Shown piece by piece: positions 28,173-38,133 of a DNA stretch of 64,000 bases. The position numbers and the translations under genes are program-made. The notes beneath the pieces are model-generated. The model did not search any database. It was not told where the DNA came from and saw nothing but the letters and a program-made list of their open reading frames with translations. Source of the DNA: Shewanella glacialimarina (GTDB taxonomy: Bacteria; Pseudomonadota; Gammaproteobacteria; Enterobacterales; Shewanellaceae); the NCBI RefSeq assembly GCF_020511155.1, contig NZ_CP041216.1:2976001-3040000 (forward strand). The letters are read 5' to 3'. The first letter of the stretch is position 1. Every line of letters begins with the position of its first letter.

Positions 28173-30098
28173 CTAACGAACCGAGCTTAATAAAGTATCG
28201 AAAATGGTTTGTGCTGTTGTCATAATTCTGGCGGATGCTTGATACGCTTGTTGAAAACGCATTAAATTTGCAGCTTCTTCGTCAAGGTTGACACCTGATT
28301 CACTTTGCACTCGGTTATAAGCTTGCTGAAAAATAGCATCAGCTGAACCCGCTCTCACTTCAGCAGCTTTTGTTTTACTGCCAATATCTAATTTGGTGTT
28401 TTCAAAAATGCCGACTAGTGTGGTTGTTCCACCGTTCATTAATTTGGCGTCAGCCATTTCTGCCATTGCTACCGCATTGCTGTTATCACCTTCTGCAAAC
28501 GATAAGTCGAAAGTAAAGCTGTCAGTGACACCTGCTGCAGATGTGTCGTCAATTTCGATGCTAAAACCAAAACCTGTATTTATTTGTGGCGGTGTAAAAG
28601 CGCTTGGCCCGGCTAAAGAAGTGCCTGATGCATTAAAAACTTCAAAGGTATTGGCAGCACTATCTACGCGAACAGTAAGTTCACTACCTGTAAGAGGAAA
28701 CCCTGCTGTAGCACGGTTAACAGTACTTACCTTAACTTCCATTTCACCAGAGTTTGCAGCATTTACAGTGATTTTAGGGGCGGCGGCGGCAATACCTTTG
28801 GGGTCAGTCATTATCATGGTTAACCCCGCAGCTGCGCCTGAGGTCGGACGAATTTCAAACTTGTCGCCATCATTCATTGCACCAGTGCTAATATTGATGG
28901 TAAAGCCGTCACCACCAACTAACTCCCCTGGTGGATTTAATGTCAACGGACTAACTTTACCGGTTTGGGTATCTGTTAGTTTATAGGTCGCTGGTGCGGT
29001 GAAAGATAAGTCATAGCCACCACCACTTAACTTGCCAACATCATCAACATTGACGCTAATTTTTGCATTACCCGTATTAGTAGAGTATTCACCAACCCTT
29101 CCAGATGACATTAATGGATCATTAATGTCGCGAAATAGGTTTTGGCCAACATTACCATTTAAGTCGAACCCTTTTGATTGCATTTCATTAAACGCATCTG
29201 CAATACCCAAAGCTAACTGACCTAGCTCTTGGCTAGCTGGTACTAAGGTTTCTGAACGAAAATCAAATAAAGCACCTAATTGTCCACCTAACTTAGAGGG
29301 ATTAATAAGCAGCGACTGATTACCTGTACTTGCGGTTATACGGGGCTCATTTGGATAAGGGTCGCCAGTGGTTACGCCAACTGACATAGACACTTCACCC
29401 GATACCAACATCACAGACCCGCCTAACATAATAGACTTAGCACCAGTGTCTAATGGAATGACGTTAACTTGAGCATACTGGCTAAGCTCTTGAATTAGTG
29501 CATCTTGTTTATCTAACAATTGACTGTCATCACCACTAGACTTCATTAGTTCTAAGTTGAGGTTGCCCAACTCTTTACTAATTTCGTTAATGCGCACCGT
29601 CATTGACTCAATCTGGCTATTGGTTTGTTTAGTTTGATTATCTAAATGCGATTGCATTTGATTCATCGTTTTGGCCAATTGCTCAGCAGAACTTAATGCA
29701 CTGCTGCGGATCCCTATGTCTGTAGGTAAATCAGCTACGCTATTAATACTGCCAAAAAAATTATTTAACCCTGCAGGCACCATATTGCCGATTTGTGAAT
29801 AAAGTTGATCCAATTCACTCATCTTTGAATAGGTCGCTTCTGCACCACTTAAGCTAGTTTGGCCAATGCGTAACTCACGGGCAGCGAATTCGTTGTACAC
29901 TCTTTTAACATCAGTGACATAAGTGCCAGTGCCATAAAAGCTATTGCCTAATCGTTGAGACTCTGTACTAGCTTGGTTTGCCACCTGACGGTGATAGCCT
30001 TGAGTATTAGCATTGGCAATATTATTACTGGTAACCCCCAATTGAGCCTGGGAAGCCTGCACACCTGTTCGGGCAATATTTAGTAGATCGATAGCCAT
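28173..30098 (-). CDS. flgK: FlgK, hook-associated protein 1
   Basis: 641 residues, longer than the enteric protein (about 550) but usual for polar flagella of Vibrio and Shewanella. It starts MAIDLLNIARTGVQASQAQL with the rod/hook signature NNIANANTQGYHRQ, and ends in the FlgK C-terminal helix (NLMRFQQAYQASARIMTTAQ). The middle is a variable Thr/Gly-rich domain. FlgK sits on the hook and starts the junction. Its ATG shares one base with the flgJ stop (TAATG), so it is coupled to flgJ. Confidence 0.95.
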   Translation of the reverse strand: MAIDLLNIARTGVQASQAQLGVTSNNIANANTQGYHRQVANQASTESQRLGNSFYGTGTYVTDVKRVYNEFAARELRIGQTSLSGAEATYSKMSELDQLYSQIGNMVPAGLNNFFGSINSVADLPTDIGIRSSALSSAEQLAKTMNQMQSHLDNQTKQTNSQIESMTVRINEISKELGNLNLELMKSSGDDSQLLDKQDALIQELSQYAQVNVIPLDTGAKSIMLGGSVMLVSGEVSMSVGVTTGDPYPNEPRITASTGNQSLLINPSKLGGQLGALFDFRSETLVPASQELGQLALGIADAFNEMQSKGFDLNGNVGQNLFRDINDPLMSSGRVGEYSTNTGNAKISVNVDDVGKLSGGGYDLSFTAPATYKLTDTQTGKVSPLTLNPPGELVGGDGFTINISTGAMNDGDKFEIRPTSGAAAGLTMIMTDPKGIAAAAPKITVNAANSGEMEVKVSTVNRATAGFPLTGSELTVRVDSAANTFEVFNASGTSLAGPSAFTPPQINTGFGFSIEIDDTSAAGVTDSFTFDLSFAEGDNSNAVAMAEMADAKLMNGGTTTLVGIFENTKLDIGSKTKAAEVRAGSADAIFQQAYNRVQSESGVNLDEEAANLMRFQQAYQASARIMTTAQTIFDTLLSSVR

Positions 30099-31291
30099 TA
30101 TTTAGTCTCCCCAGGCATAATGGACTTAAGTCCTTCAGTTACAGACTGCATTACACTGATCACTTTTTTGGCATAGTGTGGATCGGTGGCATAGCCGGCT
30201 TTTTGCAAAGCGTGAATAAATTGACTCGGCTCACTGGCCACTTTACGCGCATCTTGATAGCGATCATTTTGAGAAATAAACGACACAAAGTCATTAAAGC
30301 TCTGTTCTAAGTTTTCATACATTCGAAAATCTGCACGTTGCTGAACGGGAATACCCTTTTCAAATTCAAGAGTGTTCACTGTAGTTTTGTCACCCTGCCA
30401 ACGTTTATCTGCTTTAATATTGAATAGGTTGTTACTCATGCTGCCATCTTGTTTACGGATAACTTTTTGACCCCAACCCGTTTCAAGTGCCGATTGAGCA
30501 ATTAATACTTCTGGTGTCGTACCTAGTTTTTTAGCCGCTTTTTCAGCATGGGGATACAAAACTGATATAAAGTGTTGTGGATCTTTAAATTTATTCACCA
30601 CCTCACCCAGAGTGGGTGTAGATGCTGTTAATAATGATAATGATTTTGTTGCTTTTTTTGAGCTTATTGCAGGCTTTTCTTCGGCAGTAGAAGCAGCCAT
30701 AGTAGGCAATACTTTGCCGTCAAGATGATCAGCTCCACTTGGTGATACCTTGCCGGCTAAAATTGAATCCATCATTTGTTTAGCTGAAATAGACGACACA
30801 GGTGTTGCCATTATAATGTCGCTTTCGCCAGCTAAAGTCTGTGAACTGCCCACATTGTTGTTCGCAGTCCAAGACGGGGATAAAGAAGAAATATTCAGCT
30901 CATTTGGGTTATTCACAACCATCGCTGGAATGACATTTCCATCAATATTGCCACGCAACACTGATGCGGGGGTCATCGGGCTATCCTCAGGAGAAAGCTG
31001 CTGAACCATTAGCTCTGCTAGGCCCAGCATGCCTTTATTTGATAAGTCCATCGACATTTGTTGGTCACGCATTTGTTCGTAAAATGCTGTAGACTCACTA
31101 TTAAAGGGACTGTCCGACTTAAACGCTTCGTTGGCATCGCGCATGCTTTTCATCAGCATTTGAATAAAAATACCTTCGAACTGTTTGGCCACTTCTTTAA
31201 GCGCACCTTTCTCGCCTTTCTGGGCTTGAACACGAAGTGAATCCAGTCCACCTAGATCCAGAAAGTGCGAAGAATTTGACAGCTTTTCCAT
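30098..31291 (-). CDS. flgJ: FlgJ, rod cap and peptidoglycan hydrolase
   Basis: 397 residues with two domains. The N-terminal rod-binding domain (about 20-110: FEGIFIQMLMKSMRDANEAF) is joined by a Ser/Ala-rich linker (about 120-225) to a C-terminal glucosaminidase/muramidase domain (about 230-390; AQSALETGWGQKVIR with the catalytic Glu, and FNIKADKRW). The dual-domain form clears peptidoglycan for the rod. The linker is longer than in E. coli. One-base overlap with flgK. Confidence 0.94.
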   Translation of the reverse strand: MEKLSNSSHFLDLGGLDSLRVQAQKGEKGALKEVAKQFEGIFIQMLMKSMRDANEAFKSDSPFNSESTAFYEQMRDQQMSMDLSNKGMLGLAELMVQQLSPEDSPMTPASVLRGNIDGNVIPAMVVNNPNELNISSLSPSWTANNNVGSSQTLAGESDIIMATPVSSISAKQMMDSILAGKVSPSGADHLDGKVLPTMAASTAEEKPAISSKKATKSLSLLTASTPTLGEVVNKFKDPQHFISVLYPHAEKAAKKLGTTPEVLIAQSALETGWGQKVIRKQDGSMSNNLFNIKADKRWQGDKTTVNTLEFEKGIPVQQRADFRMYENLEQSFNDFVSFISQNDRYQDARKVASEPSQFIHALQKAGYATDPHYAKKVISVMQSVTEGLKSIMPGETK

Positions 31292-31351
31292 AGTAGTCCC
31301 GTAACAGAAGTCGGTCTTATTTAAATAATCACTTTAAAAAAGTGCCAATAT

Positions 31352-32452
31352 TTAAATGATGATAAGTTCACCATGCAAAGCGCCTGCCACCTTTAATGCT
31401 TCAAGAATAGCCAGGACATCTGAAGGAGCTGCACCGACTAAATTTACTGCGCGTACTAATTCATCTAAGGTGGTTCCTGGGTTAAACATGAACATGCGTC
31501 TATCATCTTGTTGTACGTCGATAGTCGTGTTGGTGGTAACAACGGTTTCGCCCCCTGCCAAAGCATTAGGTTGAGACACTTGTGTTGCTTCAGCTATAGT
31601 GACTGTGAGTCCACCGTGGGTAACCGCTGCGGGTAACAATTGCACATTTTGGCCTACTACTATGGTGCCAGTTCTAGAATTCACTATCACTTTGGCTGAC
31701 TCGTCAGCTGGCTCAACCTGGACATTTTCTAAGGTTGCTAGAAATGATACCCGTTGTGAAGCATCTCTTGGCGCACTAACTTGAATTGAACTGGCATCTA
31801 AAGCTCTCGCCATGCCTGGTCCTAATAAATCATTGATGGCATCTGCGGTTCTCTTAGCGGTAGAAAAATCAGCCCGGCGTAAGTTAAAGGTTAGGTGATC
31901 ACCACTTGCGAACGGTGATAACACACTGCGCTCTACAATTGCACCGCTAGGAATACGTCCAACTGTTGGTGTGTTCTGTATAACGCTTGAACCGTCTAAG
32001 CCTTCAGCACTAAAGCCACTTACCACTAAACTGCCCTGTGCAATAGCGTACACATTACCGTCTACCCCTTTCATAAAGGTTTGAATCAAGGTTCCGCCAC
32101 GTAAACTTTTAGCCTCACCAATACTTGATACAGTGACATCTAATGTTTGACCGGGTTTAATGAAAGCTGGCATGTCAGCGTGAACCGCAACCACTGCTAC
32201 GTTTTTCACTTTAGGTCTAACTGAATCGGGTAAATTTATACCGAAGTTCTTTAACATGGTTTTAAAGGTTTGTTCGGTGTACTGGGTTTTCTCACCAGTA
32301 CCTGGCAAGCCAACAACAAGCCCATAACCAATAAGTTGGTTACTACGAACACCTTGCACATTGGCAATATCTTTAAGACGCTGTGCTTCAGTGGGTGTGG
32401 TAATGACCATACATGCTGTGAAAAGCATGGCTAAAATAGGTTTAATATTCAT
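31352..32452 (-). CDS. flgI: FlgI, P-ring protein
   Basis: 366 residues with a Sec signal peptide (about 1-23, [15 protein letters not shown]) and the P-ring core: [36 protein letters not shown] and the C-terminal LNPG-like [19 protein letters not shown]. It assembles in the peptidoglycan layer around the rod, helped by FlgA. It lies 10 bases after flgH and 60 bases before flgJ. Confidence 0.96.
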   Translation of the reverse strand: MNIKPILAMLFTACMVITTPTEAQRLKDIANVQGVRSNQLIGYGLVVGLPGTGEKTQYTEQTFKTMLKNFGINLPDSVRPKVKNVAVVAVHADMPAFIKPGQTLDVTVSSIGEAKSLRGGTLIQTFMKGVDGNVYAIAQGSLVVSGFSAEGLDGSSVIQNTPTVGRIPSGAIVERSVLSPFASGDHLTFNLRRADFSTAKRTADAINDLLGPGMARALDASSIQVSAPRDASQRVSFLATLENVQVEPADESAKVIVNSRTGTIVVGQNVQLLPAAVTHGGLTVTIAEATQVSQPNALAGGETVVTTNTTIDVQQDDRRMFMFNPGTTLDELVRAVNLVGAAPSDVLAILEALKVAGALHGELIII

Positions 32453-32462
32453 ATTCTACCCC

Positions 32463-33143
32463 TTAAAAAGGCCACCACTCACCCATAAAAAACGAGCTTA
32501 ACCAGCCCACTTTTTGGGTGTCGGCAAACGTGCCAGTTCCGCTATATTGGATACGAGCATTAGCTACTCGCGTTGATTCGACTGTGTTATCTGGTGTGAT
32601 ATCTTGACTACGCACAATACCTGTTACGCGAATAAATTCATCGCCATTGTTAATGGAGATCCATTTCTCGCCTCGAATAACCAGGTTACCATTACTCAGT
32701 ACCTGCATTACATTGGCAGAAATACTGCCATCTAAACTGTTCGATTGATCAGCATCAGCTTCACGTTTGGTATTCATGCTGTCTGAATAGCGTAAATCTA
32801 ACGGTACCCCTTTAATAGAGATATTACCGCCACCGGCGTAAAGTGGATCGACACTTAATCCGGTATTTTTTTTCATTTCATTGTTGGCACTTTTAGTCGC
32901 CTGAGTAGACTCTTTCAATACAACGGTAATGATGTCACCTACTTTGTGGGCACGAAGATCCGAGTACAAACTTGAAGCTTGTGAATCTAAAAATATAGAT
33001 CCCGTCGCCACCACTTGAGTCGAAGGCTCTTCTGGATAAACAGGCGCGTAAAAAGGATCATCTGGGATCGGCTTTTTCTGAGTAGAACTGCAACCGACTA
33101 ACAGCATGGCTGTTGTAGCTATAACAAGAAGTTTACTCATCAC
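32463..33143 (-). CDS. flgH: FlgH, L-ring lipoprotein
   Basis: 226 residues. The signal peptide ends in a lipobox, LLVGCSS, with the acylated Cys at residue 18. The L-ring domain follows ([19 protein letters not shown], and [19 protein letters not shown]). It forms the outer-membrane ring. It lies 6 bases after flgG and 10 before flgI. In polar flagella this ring also anchors the H and T rings. Confidence 0.96.
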   Translation of the reverse strand: MMSKLLVIATTAMLLVGCSSTQKKPIPDDPFYAPVYPEEPSTQVVATGSIFLDSQASSLYSDLRAHKVGDIITVVLKESTQATKSANNEMKKNTGLSVDPLYAGGGNISIKGVPLDLRYSDSMNTKREADADQSNSLDGSISANVMQVLSNGNLVIRGEKWISINNGDEFIRVTGIVRSQDITPDNTVESTRVANARIQYSGTGTFADTQKVGWLSSFFMGEWWPF

Positions 33144-33149
33144 TGCCCC

Positions 33150-33938
33150 CTAAAGATTCTGATTAACATAAGACAGCATTTGATCTACCGCTGAAATAAC
33201 CTTCGAGTTCATTTCATAGATCCGCTGACTTTGGATTAAATTAACCAATTCTTCTGTCACATTAACATTCGATGTTTCTAACGCACCTTGACGAATTGCC
33301 CCTAAACCATTTTGTGAAGCAGTACCTTGAATAGGAGTGCCACTCGCACCGGTTTCGGTATAGAGATTCTGACCCAGTGGATCGAGGCCTGACGGGTTGA
33401 TAAAGTCTGTCATCGTAAGCTGACCGATTGTCTGGTTATCTGTAGCACCAGCCAATTTAACTGACACTTCCCCTTCCGCAGAGACAGTAATACTCATGGC
33501 ATCTTCAGGAATAGTAATTGGCGGTTGTAATACGTAGCCTGAACCAGGTGTAACAATTTGCCCCGTATCATCTAAGCTAAACTGACCATTACGGGTATAG
33601 GCTGCAGTACCATCAGGCATTTGGACTTCAAAGAAACCTGGACCTTCAATCATTAAATCTAATGAATTGTCGGTTGTAAGCATGTTGCCCTGTGTAAACA
33701 CTTTTTGCGTAGCAACAACTTTGGTACCCGCACCTAAGTTTAAACCATTAGGTAACTTGGTATTATCTGCACTGATCCCTCCGGCTTGGTTAATTGTTTG
33801 ATAGAGCAAATCTTCAAATACCGCGCGGCCTTTTTTGTAACCTATGGTGCTAGCATTCGCGACATTATTTGAAATAACCGCAATATCCGTTTGTTGGGCG
33901 TCTAAACCCGTTTTACTAATCCACAGAGCTGGATGCAT
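33150..33938 (-). CDS. flgG: FlgG, distal rod protein
   Basis: 262 residues, exactly the usual length. It starts MHPALWISKTGLDAQQTDIA with the signature NNVANASTIGYKKGRAVFED and ends ELVNLIQSQRIYEMNSKVIS. FlgG polymerises into the distal rod. It starts 11 bases after the flgF stop. All family motifs are intact. Confidence 0.96.
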   Translation of the reverse strand: MHPALWISKTGLDAQQTDIAVISNNVANASTIGYKKGRAVFEDLLYQTINQAGGISADNTKLPNGLNLGAGTKVVATQKVFTQGNMLTTDNSLDLMIEGPGFFEVQMPDGTAAYTRNGQFSLDDTGQIVTPGSGYVLQPPITIPEDAMSITVSAEGEVSVKLAGATDNQTIGQLTMTDFINPSGLDPLGQNLYTETGASGTPIQGTASQNGLGAIRQGALETSNVNVTEELVNLIQSQRIYEMNSKVISAVDQMLSYVNQNL

Positions 33939-33949
33939 AATAAATACTC

Positions 33950-34693
33950 CTAACCAATTCTTAGTAACGATGAAGATGAGCGGTCTGCTTCTTCTGCATT
34001 TTTCATCATCTTCACTTGCATTTCGTACTGACGCTGAATATCTATCATCGCCACCATTTCATGTACAGGGTTAACATTACTGCCTTCAACAGCACCACTT
34101 TCAACTTGTACCATGGGATCTTTAGGTGCTGGCAAACCAGATATTAAGCGAAATAAGCCATCTTCACCGCGCATCATTTGATCATTGCCCGGATTAACAA
34201 ATTTAATTCTGGCTACTTCCTCAATCACTTCAGCTGTCGCTCCCTGAGGGCGAATTGAAATGATGCCGTCAGGTGAAATATGGACTTTATCGATTGGCAG
34301 TGGCAAAACAATTGGACCGGCATCGCCCATAATTGGCGTATTACGACTATTAACCAGCAGGCCAGTGCTGTCGAACTTCAAATGTCCTGCACGGGTATAA
34401 GCTTCTGACCCATCAGCCGCTTGCACTGCTATCCAGCCATCACCTTTAATGGCAATGTCTAAGTCATTACCCGTCTCCCTAATAGGGCCTGGAGAAAAAT
34501 TAGACCCGGGGCTTTCAATCATTGAAAATACCCGCGTTGGCAAACCTTCGCCAAACGCCTGCATTGACCTTGCTTGGGTCATATCCGATTTGAAGCCATC
34601 GGTATTGGCATTGGCTAAATTGTTCGCACGAACGGCCAAGGCATTCATGCCTTGCTTTGCACCGCTCATTGCAACATACAAAAATTTGTCCAT
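33950..34693 (-). CDS. flgF: FlgF, proximal rod protein
   Basis: 247 residues from ATG 34693 (MDKFLYVAMSGAKQG), with CGGAG about 8 bases upstream; five more codons are open but not needed. It has the rod motif NNLANANTDGFKSDMTQ and the C-terminal VEGSNVNPVHEMVAMIDIQR. FlgF is a rod subunit placed below FlgG. It is first in a unit flgF-G-H-I-J-K-L with its own sigma54 promoter. Confidence 0.95.
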   Translation of the reverse strand: MDKFLYVAMSGAKQGMNALAVRANNLANANTDGFKSDMTQARSMQAFGEGLPTRVFSMIESPGSNFSPGPIRETGNDLDIAIKGDGWIAVQAADGSEAYTRAGHLKFDSTGLLVNSRNTPIMGDAGPIVLPLPIDKVHISPDGIISIRPQGATAEVIEEVARIKFVNPGNDQMMRGEDGLFRLISGLPAPKDPMVQVESGAVEGSNVNPVHEMVAMIDIQRQYEMQVKMMKNAEEADRSSSSLLRIG

Positions 34694-34740
34694 TTGCCGC
34701 TCCGTCAATAATGCTTTAAATAAAGATTCTAACTAGACAA

Positions 34741-34757
34741 AGCAAAGGGCATGCCAA
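34741..34757 (-). promoter_or_regulatory. sigma54 promoter for flgF and genes downstream
   Basis: The minus-strand sequence is TTGGCATGCCCTTTGCT, with GG and GC ten bases apart, 48 bases ahead of the flgF ATG. It divides the flg genes into a flgB-E unit and a flgF-L unit. Confidence 0.82.
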
Positions 34758-34871
34758 CAATCGAAGGTAATATAAGTAACTGATTTGATTAGGTGGTGGT
34801 ACGATTTGAAACAGAATATTGCGGATAAAGTGTCAAAAAAACACCGATAAGAGAAAGTGAAAGAATATAAA

Positions 34872-34910
34872 GAAAATAAAAGGCAAAGTGTTGCCGCTAT
34901 GGGCAACACC
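34872..34910 (-). terminator. Terminator after flgE
   Basis: GTGTTGCC and GGCAACAC form an 8-bp stem with a 6-base loop, followed by TTTGCCTTTT on the minus strand, 40 bases after the flgE stop. The T tract is interrupted, so some readthrough is likely. Confidence 0.72.
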
Positions 34911-34949
34911 TTATTAGTACCAATATAATAGGTACTATCAGAGTAAGGA

Positions 34950-36314
34950 CTATCTGATCTGCAATATCGTTTGATTCAAAGTATTGTTAACTTCAAGAGT
35001 ACGTGAGTTTGCTTGGAAGTTACGCTGAGCTGAAATCAAATCAACTAACTCTGTGGTTAAATCGACATTCGATTGCTCAAGTGATGAAGAACGAATACTG
35101 CCGAAAGTACCACTATTTGCTTCGCCCGCTAACGCAGGTCCAGAATCTAAACTTGCCTTCCAGGCCGTATTGCCTACCTGAGTTAATCCCTGTTCATTTG
35201 CAAAACGAACTAAAGCGACTCGAGATAATGGCACGGTAGACCCATTACTGTAACTGGCTGTGACTAAACCATCAGCACCTATACCTACGTTAGTTAATCG
35301 GCCCACTGTGGTGCCATCTTGAGTTAACTCAGTCACCTCAAATGGTGAAGCGTATTGGGTCGGATTGTTAAAATCGATAGTAATAGTCTGTGAGCCGTCA
35401 GCTCCTGGACCCAACACATTTGCACCAGTAACACCAAGTGCCTGAGTTTTTAATACTACAGGACTAGTCCCAGTATAAGTTCCAGCGTCATTAAACTTTA
35501 TAACAGAACCAGTCCAGCCCCCCGCTGTTTGTGCATTACGAGGTGCACCATCAACAATACCATCACCTGTAGTATCAACGCTGTATTGGCCTGCTGCACC
35601 ATCTAAATTAACCTGTTTACCATCTACAGCATAATAAGCAACCCAGTTACTTTCACCAGTGTAGGCACCATCTTCTGGTTTAATAAAATAGGTGGTCAAA
35701 ATATGCGATTCACCCAGTGAGTCATAGATGGTCACAGAAGTAGAGTTATTGAAGGTGTCAGCATTGCTTGGATCAAATGCTGCGGGGTCTAAAGCTGACT
35801 CGCCGACATTTAGGTTCATTTGCAGGCCCACTTTACTTGACATTACAGGGCTTCCAGCTGTATCTGGTACTTTAATAGCCTGAGTTGTGGTTAAGCTTAC
35901 TGATGTTGAATTTCCCTCTTTATCTACAGGAAAACCCTGTAAGAAGTTACCAGCCGAATCAACCATATAATTATTTGAATCAACTTTAAAAGCACCTGCA
36001 CGAGTAAATGATTGATCGCGTGCACCAAGTTCAGATGAGGTCACAAAAAAACCACCACCACTTATCGCCATATCCAAAGAGTTGCTGGTAAGCTGCAAAC
36101 TCCCTTGATGGAATTGCTGCGCGACCTGAGTGGTAGCAACACCACCACCAACTGCCGTTTTACTGTTAGAAAAAATAGAGTTAGCATACACATCCGCAAA
36201 CTCAGCACGAGACTCCTTAAAGCCTATTGTATTTACGTTTGCAATATTATTGGCTGTGGTATTTAGATCTTTCTGAGCGGCTGCTATACCACTTAATGCG
36301 ATGTTAAAAGACAT
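34950..36314 (-). CDS. flgE: FlgE, hook protein
   Basis: 454 residues. The N-terminus MSFNIALSGIAAAQKDL with the rod/hook signature NNIANVNTIGFKESRAEF, and the C-terminus LVDLISAQRNFQANSRTLEV, are conserved. The centre is the variable hook outer domain, rich in Thr, Ser and Asp. About 120 copies make the universal joint. GAGGTGAAAT precedes the ATG. It lies 62 bases after flgD and is followed by a terminator. Confidence 0.95.
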   Translation of the reverse strand: MSFNIALSGIAAAQKDLNTTANNIANVNTIGFKESRAEFADVYANSIFSNSKTAVGGGVATTQVAQQFHQGSLQLTSNSLDMAISGGGFFVTSSELGARDQSFTRAGAFKVDSNNYMVDSAGNFLQGFPVDKEGNSTSVSLTTTQAIKVPDTAGSPVMSSKVGLQMNLNVGESALDPAAFDPSNADTFNNSTSVTIYDSLGESHILTTYFIKPEDGAYTGESNWVAYYAVDGKQVNLDGAAGQYSVDTTGDGIVDGAPRNAQTAGGWTGSVIKFNDAGTYTGTSPVVLKTQALGVTGANVLGPGADGSQTITIDFNNPTQYASPFEVTELTQDGTTVGRLTNVGIGADGLVTASYSNGSTVPLSRVALVRFANEQGLTQVGNTAWKASLDSGPALAGEANSGTFGSIRSSSLEQSNVDLTTELVDLISAQRNFQANSRTLEVNNTLNQTILQIR

Positions 36315-36345
36315 ATTTCACCTCGAGTAATCAGGTTTTCTTTAA

Positions 36346-36361
36346 TGACAATTTATTGTCA
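36346..36361. repeat. Short palindrome between flgD and flgE
   Basis: TGACAAT and ATTGTCA form a 7-bp inverted repeat with a 2-base centre, 32 bases ahead of the flgE ATG. There is no T run. It may be an mRNA stem between two genes that need very different amounts of product. Confidence 0.45.
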
Positions 36362-36376
36362 CAAGCTTTATTAAAT

Positions 36377-37165
36377 TTATGATTCGGACACCGCAAGTAC
36401 ATCGGTCAATTTAATGCCACCAATACCACGAAGATTAAGAATCGCCCCAGTTGCTGCTGTACCTAATGAAACACTCGTCACATGCGCATAAGTAGAAACA
36501 GGTAAATCTTGAGATTGTCCATCGACTTTACCGCTAGCTTTGATGACGTAAGCACCTTCAACCACCGGTTTACCATTTTTATCTAAACCGTCCCATGCCA
36601 CGTCTACGTTTCCGCCAGCACTACCATCAATTTCAAAGGTCTTAATTAACTGACCTGATTCATCTTCAATACGAATGCTTATTTTATCAATGGCTGCAGG
36701 TGTACTCACCACACCTTTAATTTCAGGACTTGCCGGCGAAATAGCTCCAGTATCTGATGGAATCAACACTTTACGGCCAACTAAACTAGAAGCTTGTAAA
36801 GCCTGGCTTGAACTCATTACACCATTCAAATTTAGAATTTCTTTATTTAAGTTTGAAATACCATCAACTGTTGAGAATGAAGCCATTTGAGCAATCATTT
36901 GATCATTATCAACTGGCTTAAACGGATCTTGCATCGAAAGTTGTTGACTAAGCAGTGCAAAAAAATCTTCCTGCTTAAGCATTTGATCTTTTGCAGCAGG
37001 TGTTTCAGGCGCATCAGGTAAACGGATACCATCTAGAAATGGGTTACCTGTTGTAGTACTCGTCGTGTTCGATTGAACGGTATTTTTACTGACCGTACCG
37101 GTATTAGACGATGCCAATGCCTGTTGTGGCAAAGATTGGCTACTATATGGATTAACGAGGCTCAT
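36377..37165 (-). CDS. flgD: FlgD, hook scaffold (cap) protein
   Basis: 262 residues. The N-terminal FlgD motif is LKQEDFFALLSQQLSMQDPF (about 60-80), followed by DNDQMIAQMASFSTVDGI, and a C-terminal Ig-like region (ISIRIEDESGQLIKTFE). FlgD caps the growing hook and is replaced by FlgK. It lies 24 bases after flgC and 62 before flgE. Confidence 0.94.
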   Translation of the reverse strand: MSLVNPYSSQSLPQQALASSNTGTVSKNTVQSNTTSTTTGNPFLDGIRLPDAPETPAAKDQMLKQEDFFALLSQQLSMQDPFKPVDNDQMIAQMASFSTVDGISNLNKEILNLNGVMSSSQALQASSLVGRKVLIPSDTGAISPASPEIKGVVSTPAAIDKISIRIEDESGQLIKTFEIDGSAGGNVDVAWDGLDKNGKPVVEGAYVIKASGKVDGQSQDLPVSTYAHVTSVSLGTAATGAILNLRGIGGIKLTDVLAVSES

Positions 37166-37189
37166 AATTTACCTCCTACAATAATCATG

Positions 37190-37606
37190 TTATTTACCCA
37201 TTCTAAGTGTTTGTTGCAACATAGTTTTAGCTGCATCTGCGACTTGAACATTCATTTGATAAGAGCGAGAAGCTGAAATCATGTCAGCCATTTCTTCCAT
37301 TACATTTACATTAGGCTTATAAATAAAACCGTCACCATCGGCCATAGGGTGATCTGGTGAATATTCTTTAATCAATGGCTTATCACTTTCAACAATGCCA
37401 CTTACATTAACGCGATGAGAACCTGACTGCTGATAACTGGCTTTGGACATTTCAGCCTCAAATACAGGGTGTCTAGCACGATAAGTTTGATCAATACTGC
37501 TGGAAACAGAGTCAGCATTAGCAATGTTACTCGCGGTGGTATTTAAGCGGACAGACTGTGCTGTCATACCTGAACCGGCGACATTGAATATATTAAATAA
37601 GCTCAT
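37190..37606 (-). CDS. flgC: FlgC, proximal rod protein
   Basis: 138 residues, the family length. It starts MSLFNIFNVAGSGMTAQSVR and carries the rod signature NTTASNIANADSVSSS. The end is EEMADMISASRSYQMNVQVA. It builds the proximal rod with FlgB. It follows flgB by only 2 bases and is coupled to it. Confidence 0.96.
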   Translation of the reverse strand: MSLFNIFNVAGSGMTAQSVRLNTTASNIANADSVSSSIDQTYRARHPVFEAEMSKASYQQSGSHRVNVSGIVESDKPLIKEYSPDHPMADGDGFIYKPNVNVMEEMADMISASRSYQMNVQVADAAKTMLQQTLRMGK

Positions 37607-37608
37607 AA

Positions 37609-38007
37609 TTAATCACCTCGTAATGCTTTACGCATACCTGAAAACTTACTTTCTAAGAACCCTAGTGACATTTGGTATTCAATAGAGTTTTGCATAAAGG
37701 CTGATTGTTCTTGTTGCATATCAACCGTATTACCATCGCCAGTATCAGGCTGATTAGGGACTCGGAATTTGACATGTTGCTGACTGAGAGCAGTTAAATC
37801 AAAATGCTTTTCATTAGTAATGCTCATCGTTAAACCTTTCTGACGAGAGCTAGCTGCTTGCATTGCTGAGGAAAAGTCGACATCGCGAGCCTTATACCCA
37901 GGAGTATTCGCATTCGCTATGTTACTTGATAGCACTTCAGCGCGCTGCGCCCTGACACCAAGGGAGTATTGATGTACTCCAAGTGCATTATCAAAATTAA
38001 TCGCCAT
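37609..38007 (-). CDS. flgB: FlgB, proximal rod protein
   Basis: 132 residues from ATG 38007 (MAINFDNALGVHQYSLG), with GGAGG about 8 bases upstream. The frame continues to 38046, but that overlaps the sigma54 promoter, which rules it out. Motifs: SSNIANANTPGYKARDVDF and EYQMSLGFLESKFSGMR. First gene of the flgB-C-D-E unit. Confidence 0.95.
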   Translation of the reverse strand: MAINFDNALGVHQYSLGVRAQRAEVLSSNIANANTPGYKARDVDFSSAMQAASSRQKGLTMSITNEKHFDLTALSQQHVKFRVPNQPDTGDGNTVDMQQEQSAFMQNSIEYQMSLGFLESKFSGMRKALRGD

Positions 38008-38041
38008 AAAATTGCCTCCATCAGCTAACTGATAGTTATGA

Positions 38042-38058
38042 AGCAAGGGTTATGCCAA
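38042..38058 (-). promoter_or_regulatory. sigma54 promoter for flgB-C-D-E
   Basis: The minus-strand sequence is TTGGCATAACCCTTGCT, with GG-N10-GC spacing. It lies 35 bases before the flgB ATG and just beyond the cheR terminator. Confidence 0.85.
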
Positions 38059-38081
38059 TTATTTAATCAATGGGAGGATAT

Positions 38082-38122
38082 GTAGAAAGGAAAGCATGTG
38101 CAGGAAGTAACACATGCTTTTC
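38082..38122 (-). terminator. Terminator-like hairpin after cheR
   Basis: A perfect 10-bp stem (AAAGCATGTG / CACATGCTTT) with a 10-base loop, followed by the pyrimidine run CCTTTCT on the minus strand. It lies 14 bases after the cheR stop. Confidence 0.7.
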
Positions 38123-38133
38123 AATGGTTTAAA

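Noticed and set aside
31315..31352. TTGGCAC between flgI and flgJ as a sigma54 site
   Set aside because: The -12 GC is missing at the right distance (AA instead); it forms only a small CACTTT/AAAGTG hairpin.
34825..34852. Plus-strand TAAA...ACCGATAA resembling a sigma28 promoter between flgF and flgE
   Set aside because: The spacing is 13 instead of 15 bases, and the nearest plus-strand gene is more than 5 kb away.
38008..38046. Longer FlgB start adding 13 residues
   Set aside because: It runs through the sigma54 promoter; the inner ATG has a strong GGAGG site.
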